From NCBI RefSeq assembly GCF_003254395.2, contig NC_037643.1, positions 17,535,463-17,599,462 on the forward strand: a stretch of DNA of 64,000 nt. Direction: 5' to 3'. A program made the translations under genes and the position numbers. This document shows positions 37,858 to 47,397 of the stretch, in pieces. How positions within the stretch are numbered: the first letter of the stretch is position 1; every line of letters begins with the position of its first letter. The DNA comes from Apis mellifera. Its lineage: Eukaryota; Arthropoda; Insecta; Hymenoptera; Apidae. The notes below the pieces were generated by a model. The model ran no database searches and was not told the origin of the DNA. It saw only the letters and a program-made list of their open reading frames with translations.

Positions 37858-38890
37858 AACAAGTCATTATACCTTCGGATAATTAACTTGATTTTTCTTT
37901 TACCAAGAAGGAGATAATTGCACCGATGAGGTACCAATGTTTCAGCTCGTTAAACGTGTTATTCCGTCCGGCCAAGTGTTCAAAGGCCAATTACCTTTAT
38001 ACCGCGTGCGCGTATATATCATTTCTAAAACTCCCCTCTTCGGGGAGAGGAGAAACGTCGGGACGGACGGTTATCAATTTCGAAAAACTTTCGAAATAAT
38101 CGTGGAAACTATTCCTTCGATATTAATCTCGTTCGAGGCAAGGAAATAATAATAATAATAAGAAGAAGAAGAAGAATTGGAAAAAATTGTCCGCAGTGGT
38201 GAATTCCCCGGCCGACAATAGGAAATCTGTCGGCATCTGCATCTGGCTTCGAGAAACTCGATATGCAAAGTGGAAAACAAAAAGGTCGAGGTCTCGTTGA
38301 CAGAGGAATTCTTTGATGCCATCTCTCGAACAAAAAAAGGTACGGAAATCGGGCAGACGTTTCTTCGTACGTACGTTAGACGTACATCTCGATTTCTTTC
38401 TTTTTTTTTTTTTCTCTCCTTCTTCTCCTTTTTTTTTTAACTTCCACACTCGTACGGGACAAAGGCAGAACTTTATCGGCCAAAAGTTCGTTGCTATACG
38501 TATATATATTCGAATAATCGTGAAACAATTTTATCTTGGAGACTCGTTTCCCAAACTCGTTTCCGCTTCGAGAACAGTCTTTGGAAAATACTTGTGCACC
38601 GGATTACCAGAGAGGATTAGGACGAGAGAGAGGAAGGGAGCGGTTTCCATTAATCGAAGACGACGTATCGGGGAGACGGAACACTATGTCGAGAAGAGAG
38701 AGGAAGGGACGCGTTTCGGTTACGTATTCAAATGCGTACGCGGCGCGATTCGTTTGCCGCGGTTTGGATTTCAAGGTCCCGTCGCGGTCCATCCTGAATA
38801 CGCCCACAAATTTATCATTGAAGTATTATTCATTGAAGCGTCAATGGCGGGGCATTTGAATATGAAAAGAAGGAGCCCCGGTGAATGGTG

Positions 38891-38913
38891 CCCTCTCCCC
38901 AAGGAGGAGAGGG
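38891..38913. repeat. Inverted repeat, 8-bp stem
   Basis: CCCTCTCC (38891-38898), a 7-base loop, then GGAGAGGG (38906-38913). Confidence 0.85.
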
Positions 38914-39360
38914 ACTCGCGTCATTGTCCGCGTGTGCGAGCGCGAGCGATGGCAGCCTTCGATTATTTAATCGATTCAGAATATTCAGGGGGCCCCGGAA
39001 CGGGGGGGGATCTCTCTTTGTTTAACTTCCTGCAGATATCCGCCGATGGCGAGGGAACGGGGGGTGGTGGCCATCGTCTTCGTTGCGAGCACGTGTCCTG
39101 CGTGTGTGCGTGCGTATAATACACGTGTATATATATACATAATACGTGGCCCTGACCTTCGAGGAAAGGGAACAACCGCGCGTAAATCGCGTGACAACTC
39201 GGCAAGGAAACGACGCGTCACGCGGATAAATGGCCGCTTCCACGCCGCTCCATATTTTCTCCTATTTGATTCGATTCCTTCCCGAGTTTTTTCTTTTCTT
39301 TTTTCGAAAAATAAGGAACAGGCGAAAACGAGTCTTAGTCGGAAGAATCGAGAGATAATG

Positions 39361-39390
39361 GACGAAGACGAAGACGAAGACGAAGACGAA
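39361..39390. repeat. (GACGAA)5 hexanucleotide repeat
   Basis: Five perfect GACGAA units. One frame reads them as alternating Asp-Glu within a 151-codon open frame (39046-39501), but nothing else in that frame looks like a protein, so no gene is called. Confidence 0.9.
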
Positions 39391-39755
39391 GAGGGAAGGG
39401 CAGGGCGCGTGATTCGAAGAGGAGGATTGAAGATAGGATTGTCCGCACCATCGGCTAGGAATCCCATCAAGTATCGTCGTTACCCCCGTGGCGAAGTGTA
39501 GCCGGCGTGGGGAGCTAGTTAGAGTTTATAATAAGGATCGGGAGGAGAGTGGTGGCCGTGTAACACGCCGCTGCCGGGCCTACTATACTATCTATTTATC
39601 GGGTGAAAATGTCTTCGGTTCAAATCCCCGTGAAATACGGGGGCTGCCGGATCTTCTCGGCTCCCTCCATCCTTCCTCCCTCCCTTCCTTCCTTCCTCGA
39701 TCGGTTATTGTTCGTCGGTTCGCTGGTTCGCGAGCTGGAAAAATCGAACAACTAC

Positions 39756-39780
39756 CTCTCTCTCTCTCTCTCTCTCTCTC
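39756..39780. repeat. (CT)12 microsatellite
   Basis: A pure CT run. Confidence 0.9.
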
Positions 39781-40241
39781 GTTCTTTTCTCCGTGCGTGG
39801 AGGAAAAGGGTGAGATTATTACTCGACGATTCATATTTTATTTCGAAGCGTGGAGAAGCGTACGCGTAGAAGATCTACTCGGACGAGCGCAACGATTCTT
39901 AAAAAAGGATTTTTTTTGTCCGCCTCGTCCCGCTACCTACTCCTCTAAAAAACGCTCGCGTCCGTCTATTCTCCGCGCTCTCCTCTACGAGGATTATATA
40001 GCGGAGAGATCGTAAACGGCCAGAGTCCCTTCTCTACCGAGGGAGAGGGAGAGGGAGGGAGGAGCTCGCGCTCGCGACAAGAATTTATCACGCGTGACGT
40101 AATTCCGAATGCAGCGTCGCGTAGGCGAGTGTGGGAGGGGAGGGGAGCGCGCGACAGACTCGAGGTGCATCCACCTGGATATTAAAAATGTCGCACAATG
40201 AGCGCTCGACAAGCGGCTGTCGAGGAGACGAAGAGGAGAAC

Positions 40242-40262
40242 GAGAGAGAGAGAGAGAGAGAG
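40242..40262. repeat. (GA)10 microsatellite
   Basis: A pure GA run. A CT run of similar kind in opposite orientation lies 270 bp away (40530-40572). Confidence 0.88.
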
Positions 40263-40527
40263 ACCCTCCTTCGTCCCCTTTTTCTCCATCCAAGAGTTTT
40301 AACGATTTCGCCACGACAATTACGATTCCTCTTTAACCGCGCGCGCTTCGAGGTTACGAATTATCATCGCCGCGGAAACAGTAACCGTCCGTCCGGTTGC
40401 CGTGCTGCTTGTATTTCCCTCCGGTTAAAGGATACGCGTTTAATTGAGCGTGATAATTTAATGGTTCCTTGTTCGGGTATCGGGCCCGGGAGTGGGGAGA
40501 AAAAAATGCGCGCATCGACTTCTCGCG

Positions 40528-40529
<2 letters not shown>

Positions 40530-40572
<43 letters not shown>
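40530..40572. repeat. (TC)21 microsatellite
   Basis: The longest dinucleotide run in the window: 21 TC units ending in TCGCGG. Confidence 0.93.
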
Positions 40573-40574
<2 letters not shown>

Positions 40575-41531
40575 GGCAACCGCGCGTTACGATTCCCTTT
40601 CACGCTCGGTTAGCCGCAAAAAATTACAACGTCGCGCTGTGTTCGGTCGTTAAACGGTCGAAAACGCGATGTCCTTTCTCCCCCTTCCCCTCCGCCCGCG
40701 GCAATTGGTAGGCTAGCGTAAGTAAATATTTTTGTACGAGCAAACGGCTCGCGGTTGAAACTCGATATATCGGAACGCGTCTCGACGAGTGGAACGAGAC
40801 GAGTTGGACGAGGCGGTTGGGTGCAATCTTTTCGTCACCGATCAAACGACGACGCTTCGCCGGAGGAAAGGCAATTCGAGGACCACACCGAGTTTCGACG
40901 TGTCACCTGGGATGAAAGAAAATGGTTTACAATCATTAGCGACGGTGACTCGACCGTCCACCGGTCCTCGTTAAACACTCCACTCTCTTTTCACGCGTGT
41001 ATCCGTAATCGCCGATAAGAAGAACTCGTCGTCTCGGCCGCTCTTCTTTTTTCTTTTTATTTTTCCTTCCCCCTTCTTCGTCTCGAGAGCGTTGCCGCCA
41101 CGACGACGAGATTCCCTTCCGGGGCAACGGACCTGTTCAACCTTGACGGGACCTTAATAAATTCGTAATCGATTGGCGGAAAGGGATAACGGAGGCGACG
41201 GAAAGAAAATTGCGATAAGCGATTAAACCGAGCTATTCGCGCGTGGCTATTAACGTTATTTTCACGAGACAGTGGCAAAGTTGCAGTGGCGAAGCGTGGA
41301 AATAATAACATTCGAGAATGGCGTTCCCTCTCTCTCTCTCTCTTTTTCGCTCGCTCTCTCGCTCGCTCTCTCGATTTTGCGAAGGTGCGCGTTTTCCACG
41401 CTCCAGTGAACAGAGTTATTTCCGATAGATGTTGCGTCCGTACGAGCGCTCATTTAACTCTGGCCAGATGCTGCGAAAGTTATCTCCTCTAAACTCTACC
41501 TTCGATAAATCTCATTACTCGCTTCTGTCTA

Positions 41532-41550
41532 GGGCCTCGTATCGAGGCCC
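41532..41550. repeat. Inverted repeat, perfect 8-bp stem with 3-base loop
   Basis: GGGCCTCG (41532-41539), loop TAT, then CGAGGCCC (41543-41550). There is no T-run after it, and a bacterial-type terminator is not relevant in this genome. Confidence 0.9.
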
Positions 41551-42649
41551 CTGCGCATCCCATCCCGACCTTGCGCTCTCCTCTTCCTCCTCGTTTCCTC
41601 GTCCTGTTTTTTTTCCCCCTTTTTTTTTTTCGTGCTTCACCAGCTACCAGCCATCAATTTCGCGAAAGTTTGACTCGATGAATGGCACTAGCACGAGGGC
41701 AAGGTATATATACACGCTCAACCGAATTAAAATCCGATCAAAGTTTAAAATTCAGATTTCCTCGTTGTAAAATAAGGATACATAAGGATCGAGCGTTATC
41801 CTTATACGAGTCGAAGAAACGTTAGCTTTGTCATCATTTTCCATTTTCCACCGGGTCAAAAATAGAATAATACTTCACCACACGTAATTAGTAGCGATCA
41901 ATTATGCGCGGCTGACTCGGCCGCGAGCACGCCCTTTCAACAAGGCGCGTCGGGAAATTTCACGTATTACCCGTTCTTTTCGAAATATTACGGAACGGAT
42001 TTTCTACGCGTAGAAAATTTGAAAAAAAAACGTAATACGATCGATACGAGGCCCTTCTTTCAAACTCGATCCTCAAGGTTCCAAGGTTCCTCCTCCGATA
42101 TTCCCATGCAGCAACCCCTTTGATCGGTGTACACGTTGGCATTGTTGGCGGGTTTATCGGGAGAAAGAGGGAGATCGAGGCACCCAAGGGTGCGCACGTT
42201 TCTCCGGCCGCGGAGAAAGCGAAGCCGTGCTGCACCTGCGATCGTCGGTTGAATGGGCCCTTCCTTCCTCTCCCCTCGTAGGAGGCCTAATATTCAAATA
42301 ACGCAGGGCCCCGGGAACTTACGACGTAGTATAGATCGGCCCCCCGATCTGACCTCCCGTATTCAAATCGGTCGATCGTTAGATAATACGTAACCCCGAT
42401 GGATGATGGGGTTGGTTAGAGAATCGTGAAAGCGATACGCGCTCCTTTCTTCCATTTCTTCTATTCTATCCAGGTTGGGACGATCTCTTCCGATTTTCTC
42501 CTCGATCTAAATATATATTTGTACGAGCGGATCGAAAAGAAGAGAAACGTCGATGTTAAAAGTACGAGGGAGGGAGATAAAATTGCGCTGCAACACCGAA
42601 GCCGTACAAGGAGCGTCTCTTCCGATTTTCTCCTTGATCTAAATATATA

Positions 42650-42675
42650 TTGGGTTGGCAACTAATTGCGGATTT
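42650..42675. repeat. Mariner copy 2 left terminal repeat (4-bp deletion)
   Basis: Corresponds to the 30-bp terminal repeat of copy 1 but lacks one AGTA, which leaves 26 bp. This is expected to weaken or abolish transposase recognition of this end. Confidence 0.92.
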
Positions 42676-42829
42676 CACTCATAGATGGTTTCAGTTGAAT
42701 TTTTAGGTTTGCTGGCGTAGTCCAAATGTAAAACACATTTTGTTATTCGATAGTTGGCAATTCAGCTGTCAATCAGTAAAAAAAGTTTTTTGATCGGTTG
42801 CGTAGTTTTCGTTTGGCGTTTGTTGAAAA

Positions 42830-43732
42830 ATGGAAAATCAAAAGGAACGTTATCGTCATATTTTGCTTTTTTATTTTCGCAAAGGGAAAAACGCATCGCA
42901 AGCTCACAAAAAGTTATGAAAGAACGGCTTAAAAGAACGGTAGTGTCAAAATTGGTTTGACGAATTTCGTTCTGGTGAGCTTCATGTATCGCATACATGC
43001 ATTGAAAACCACTTAAAACAACTTGGATATGTTCAAAAACTCGATACATGGATTCCTCGCGAACTGAAAGAAAAGCATTTAACGCAACGCATTAACAGCT
43101 GCGATTTGCTAAAGAAACGTAATGAAAATGATCCATTTTTAAAACGACTGATAACTGGCGATGAAAAATGGGTTGTTTACGACAATATCAAGCGGAAAAG
43201 ATGGTGGAGCAGGCCACGTGAAGCAGCTCGAACAACATCAAAAGCTGGTATTCGTCGAAAGAAGGTTTTGTTATCAGTTTGGTGGGATTACGAAGGAATT
43301 GTCTATTTTGAACTCTTACCACCCAACCGAACGATCAATTTTGTCGTCTACATCGAACAACTAACGAAATTAAACGATGCGGTTGAAGAAAAGCGGCCCG
43401 AATTGACAAATCGAAAAGGTGTTGTATTCTATCATGACGATGCAAGGTCACACACATCTTTGGTCACTCGGCAAAAATTATTGGAGCTTGGTTGGGATGT
43501 TTTGCCATATCCACCATATAGTCCTGACCTTGCACCATCCGATTACTTTTTGTTTCGATCTTTACAAAACTCCTCGAATGGTAAAAATTTCAATAATGAT
43601 GATGATATCAAATCGTACCTGATTCAGTTTTTTGCTAATAAAAACCACAAGTTTTATGAACGTGGGATTATGATGCTGCCTGAAAGATGGCAAAAGGTCA
43701 TTGATCAAAATGGGCAACACATTACAGAATAA
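42830..43732 (+). pseudogene. Mariner transposase pseudogene (copy 2)
   Basis: The frame runs from ATG at 42830 to the stop at 43730-43732, 300 codons, against about 345 in intact mariner transposases. Two in-frame stops interrupt it: TGA at 42917-42919, where copy 1 has CGA, and TAG at 42941-42943, where copy 1 has CAG. Both are C-to-T changes. From 42944 onward the frame is open. The catalytic aspartates of the D,D34D domain are all present: GAT at 43160 in TGDEKW, GAC at 43436 in a HDDA segment, and GAT at 43541 in SPDLAPSDY, with exactly 34 residues between the last two. About 8 codons after KKL and about 40 codons after FRSG appear to be missing, which removes the start of the second helix-turn-helix. 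No active protein is expected. The deletion sizes rest on my memory of family length and need an alignment. Confidence 0.94.
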
Positions 43733-43776
43733 AGTTATTTAGTTCCATGAAAAAATTGTCTTTGATTTTCTAAAAA

Positions 43777-43806
43777 AAATCCACAATTACTTAGTTGCCA
43801 ATCCAA
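43777..43806. repeat. Mariner copy 2 right terminal repeat (two substitutions)
   Basis: A 30-bp match to the terminal repeat of copy 1 with two changes, both consistent with C/T transitions on one or the other strand. It is followed by the TA duplication. Confidence 0.93.
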
Positions 43807-44210
43807 TATATATTTGTACGAGTGGATCGAAAAGAAGAGAAACGATGTTAAAAGTACGAGGGAGGGAGATAAAATTGCGCTGCAACACCGAAGCCGTGCA
43901 AGGAGCGTCTCTTCCGATTTTCTCCTCGATCTAAATATATATTTGTACGAGTCGATCGAAAAGAAGAGAAACGATATTAAAATGTACGGGAGGAAGGGAG
44001 ATAAAATTGCGCTGCAACACCGTGCATCGAGGAAGGAGCGGAAGAAGCGAGGAGAGTAGCAGCGAAGGCAGCTCCCGGCTGATTACGTATTAATACGTTT
44101 CTCTGAATCCCGCGCTGTCAGACGGGCGAACGGGCGAACGGATGGACGGACATAGGGAAGGGGAGGGTAGGGGTGTGACGAGCGTCCCACTGCCCAGGGC
44201 GTCCCACGGG

Positions 44211-44212
<2 letters not shown>

Positions 44213-44248
<36 letters not shown>
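44213..44248. repeat. (CT)18 microsatellite
   Basis: A pure CT run of about 36 bp. Confidence 0.92.
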
Positions 44249-44252
<4 letters not shown>

Positions 44253-44934
44253 GAGCGGGCGCTCGCTCTGATGAGAAAAATTAGCAGAAATAAAAGGAGG
44301 ACCGGCAGTACGATTATACAAAACGGATATTACAACGGACCCACAGCTCTGTCTCTTATTAAACCCTCCTCCGCCGGAGAGAACCAGCCAGCCAGCGAGC
44401 CTTCGCAGTTATATTTCTTTCCTCTCCGACACGAAATATTCGCGATATCGAATCTCTCTCCCGATATCTTTAGAATGAAAACGAAAGATGATCGACGATA
44501 ATGATAACAATAGAAATCACGAAGGCTCAACTTTCGTAGCGGGGATTCGAATTAGGCTAAGCCATCGGAAAGACGAGACTTTACCCATCTTGGAATCGTC
44601 GAAACTCGAAGCGAAATCCCTCAAAGGTGTGTTTGTTTCTCGCTCGAAAGCCGTCCTCCCTCCTTTCTCCCTCTCCCTCTCTCTCTCTCTTTCCCGAGAC
44701 GAAACATCCGCGGGCTAAGATGGCGGTCCTTTCGAGGGCTGGTTTCGGAAAGAGAAACAGAGGAGGCGAGCGCGAACCAGAGAGCGAGGAAAGGAGAGAG
44801 GAAAGTGTGCGCGAGGAGAGAGGAAGATGGGTATTTGTGTAATATTCCGTTTGTCTTGTCTTCAGAGCATCCGCTAATGTACACAACACTAGCACCGTAA
44901 CGAAGACACTCGCTCTCTCTCCTACAGAGAGAGG

Positions 44935-44935
44935 A

Positions 44936-44962
<27 letters not shown>
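44935..44962. repeat. (GA)n microsatellite
   Basis: A GA run with one interruption at its 5' side. Confidence 0.88.
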
Positions 44963-44968
<6 letters not shown>

Positions 44969-45784
44969 CCGACGATGCCAGCCAACCACCGCCGCTGCTA
45001 AGATTGTTATTGTACAATTTGCTACATCTAAGGCTGTATCCCTGCGTCGAGTGTGAGGGCACCACCTTTGGACATCAGCTACGACCATCGTGTACAGACA
45101 GTCGCCTCTTCCTTCCGCGTCTCCTTGCTCTTACGGCCCCCCGAAATTCTATTGTCCGCGGAACCCGAGTCGTCCACCGTGAGAACGTCGCGTCGATCGT
45201 CCCCGATCGTCCACCGATTCGTCCATCGACGCTCGATAGAAGGGCGGGAAGATCCTGACGTCCCCCCCTCGCTCGAGAGCCGATCGAAAGGGATCGTCAT
45301 CGCCTCGATCGTCGCGACGGAAGCGGACTAAAGTTTCCCCGCTCGATCAAAGAGATCAAAGCGAACCACTCCTCGTGGATAGATCCGAAAGGGAGGGAGA
45401 GACGTCGTCCGGATCAAAGTCCGAGAAATCTTGGTGTAACGAAATCTTAGGGGGGGAGGGAGAGAGAGAGAGTAATTGGGGATAAAAAGCGAAGGAGGAG
45501 GAGAGCAACAGGCGTGAAATCGGATTAAAACGGCCGCGAGATTTCGAAGCGTTGCTGGAAAGTTGCCTCGCGGAATTACCGGAAGTGGCTTCGTTCGTTA
45601 GCCGCGTATTTGTCAATCTCCGCCACCTTTCTCGCCACCATTCTCTCCGCCGAATTGTACCTGCGAAAACTCCCTTGTTTGCGTACCCACGACTAGTGGT
45701 ATGGCAGTCGATCTTCCGGGCATGGATGGTAAAGTGGCTGCTCTTACACAAATAAAACAGCACTTAGCGCGAGTTACTCGCCAT

Positions 45785-45804
45785 CTCTCTCTCTCTCTCT
45801 CTCT
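45785..45804. repeat. (CT)10 microsatellite
   Basis: A pure CT run. Confidence 0.87.
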
Positions 45805-47363
45805 TCTTTTCGCTCCATCTTACTCTATACATATATATATGTATATTTATTATACAGCGTATCTTCTCGTTTGCGACAACACAGACAATGGGAATGCGAC
45901 ATGTGCCCCCGAACTCCCTGCAACAGCAGGTAACGGCGCCGCGATACTCGTATGCAAATCCAGTTGAGTGCGCGCCACCAAGGTTGAAGCCACCGAGTAT
46001 TCGGTGTTTGGAAATCAAAGGACGCTAGGCTTGTTAAACCCGGCAGGATTTCCCGTGGAAGAATATTCTACTTTCCTCGTAGAAAAACTCGTCGTTGGAG
46101 AGCTATCGAAAGGACGGAGCAGGAGGAGGAGGAGGAAGAGAGGGGAGGAACGCCGTGGGCCGATTACTCGGCCACCCGAGTACAAACAGCGGATCGCTTC
46201 GTAAATGCATGAAACGCGATATGAAATGCACGAGTTCGGACGTTTTGGCATCCGGACAAGCAGACAATCAACTCATCGAGGCGTGTGGATGCATTTTTAT
46301 TATATATTATAGACTGCCCGATGCTTTCCTCCATATCGTACGTCACTCACGATGTCAGTCGCTAACGTACCGTCTCGAACGTATTTCACGTACCGGGTGT
46401 CCCGAACGTTTCATTCCAAAGGATTTAAAAAAAGCTCGGACACCGCAACCTTCCTCGCGCGCTCGTTTAACTCGTAATTCGTAATTTCGTTTCGTCGTTT
46501 CAAAATCTCGATGCGCAAACAACAATCGCGTAGATCCTCGATCGTAGATCATCGATCAATGACATCGTTTCTTCCCTTCTTTCACAAGGAGTGTGTATTT
46601 TATATCTAATCTCTCGTTCGAATTTAGAAAGATCGTAATAAATCGTAATAATAGAAATTGTCGAATCTATTTTAATAATCGAAAGGTCAGGGTTCGTTAC
46701 TGGCCAACACCCAGTATAGATTTCGGATATAGGTGTATCGAGCAGTATCTGGCCGTATCAACCGTACACATAATTACCATCTGATAGAGTTCGTTGTCTG
46801 TCGGGAGGCTGATTTCATACTTGTTCTTGTTGCCGACCCGTCAAAGGTATCCCCGTGGCGGTAGGACGGTCAATCTCTCCCTGGACGGGGACCCAAGGGC
46901 CCGTATGGGCTCCTTCTCCCGTCTCGACCAATCACCGACTCCTTACGCTCGCTCCGTATCCATCGAGCAATCGTAAGAGAGGAAAGAGGAGAGAGAGAGA
47001 GAGGAAAGGAAAAAATCGATCGCGATTAGGTTTAACACGAGATGCATCGAGGAGAGCCTCGCCCGTTTCGATGGCCGATCGAAATTCTCGCTCCAACTTC
47101 CTCCACGCGGATATAAAAGGATATAAAAGAAAGGAAAGATGGTGGTCGAAAGATCGTAACGTAATTTTTGTTACGTATCGAAGAATTGTTCGACGCAACG
47201 CGATCAACGCAACACCTGTCGAAAATGCAGATTTACGGCGCAGCTGCTTCCGCCGGAATAATTCGAAGGGAGAGAGAGAGAGATCGTCGCTACTCCTCCT
47301 TTCTTTCCTTCGTCGAAAAGTATTGTTTAATCAGAGCGTGTCAAAATATTAGGGCCTCTAACC

Positions 47364-47364
<1 letters not shown>

Positions 47365-47395
<31 letters not shown>

Positions 47396-47397
47396 CT
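47365..47397. repeat. (CTT)11 trinucleotide repeat
   Basis: Eleven uninterrupted CTT units, read as poly-Leu in one frame. Confidence 0.9.

Larger units (their letters stand above)
33818..42484. other. Noncoding DNA; two longer open frames noted, no gene called
   Basis: About 8.7 kb. The longest open frame of the window (389 codons, plus strand, 33818-34987) lies here. It is largely translated CT/GA tracts, begins next to an AT run and has no domain that I recognise. A second frame of higher complexity (184 codons, minus strand, 36436-36990) starts at TTG and is overlapped by a 122-codon plus-strand frame. Neither is supported as a gene. The 36900-37420 stretch is AT-rich and nearly free of simple repeats. 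Main simple repeats and hairpins are listed separately. Confidence 0.5.
42650..43806 (+). mobile_element. Mariner-family DNA transposon, copy 2 (defective)
   Basis: A mariner element of 1157 bp closely similar to the one at 20271-21421, with its transposase on the plus strand. It is flanked by TA (42648-42649 and 43807-43808). Its ends are damaged: the left terminal repeat has lost four bases after GGCAACTA, and the right one has two substitutions relative to the perfect repeat of copy 1. Its reading frame is much better kept than in copy 1, with two stop codons and no frameshift. The two elements share the same internal deletions. Confidence 0.96.
42485..44040. repeat. Tandem array, three 132-bp units, split by mariner copy 2
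   Basis: Three head-to-tail copies start at 42485, 42617 and 43909. Each begins CTCTTCCGATTTTCTCC, passes through TCTAAATATATATTTGTACG, GGATCGAAAAGAAGAGAAACG, AGGGAGATAAAATTGCG and CTGCAACACCG, and ends near GGAGCG. The middle copy is interrupted inside its TATATATA stretch by the mariner element at 42650-43806. Removing the element and one copy of the TA duplication restores a unit of about 133 bp. The array therefore existed before the insertion. Confidence 0.94.

Noticed and set aside
39618..39630. tRNA B-box-like GGTTCAAATCC word
   Set aside because: The bases on either side do not form a T-arm stem, and no A-box, D-arm or acceptor stem is found at the right distance.
42830..43732. A host SETMAR-type gene (SET domain fused to a mariner transposase)
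   Set aside because: The transposase lies inside its own terminal repeats with a TA duplication, has two stop codons, and there is no SET domain nearby.
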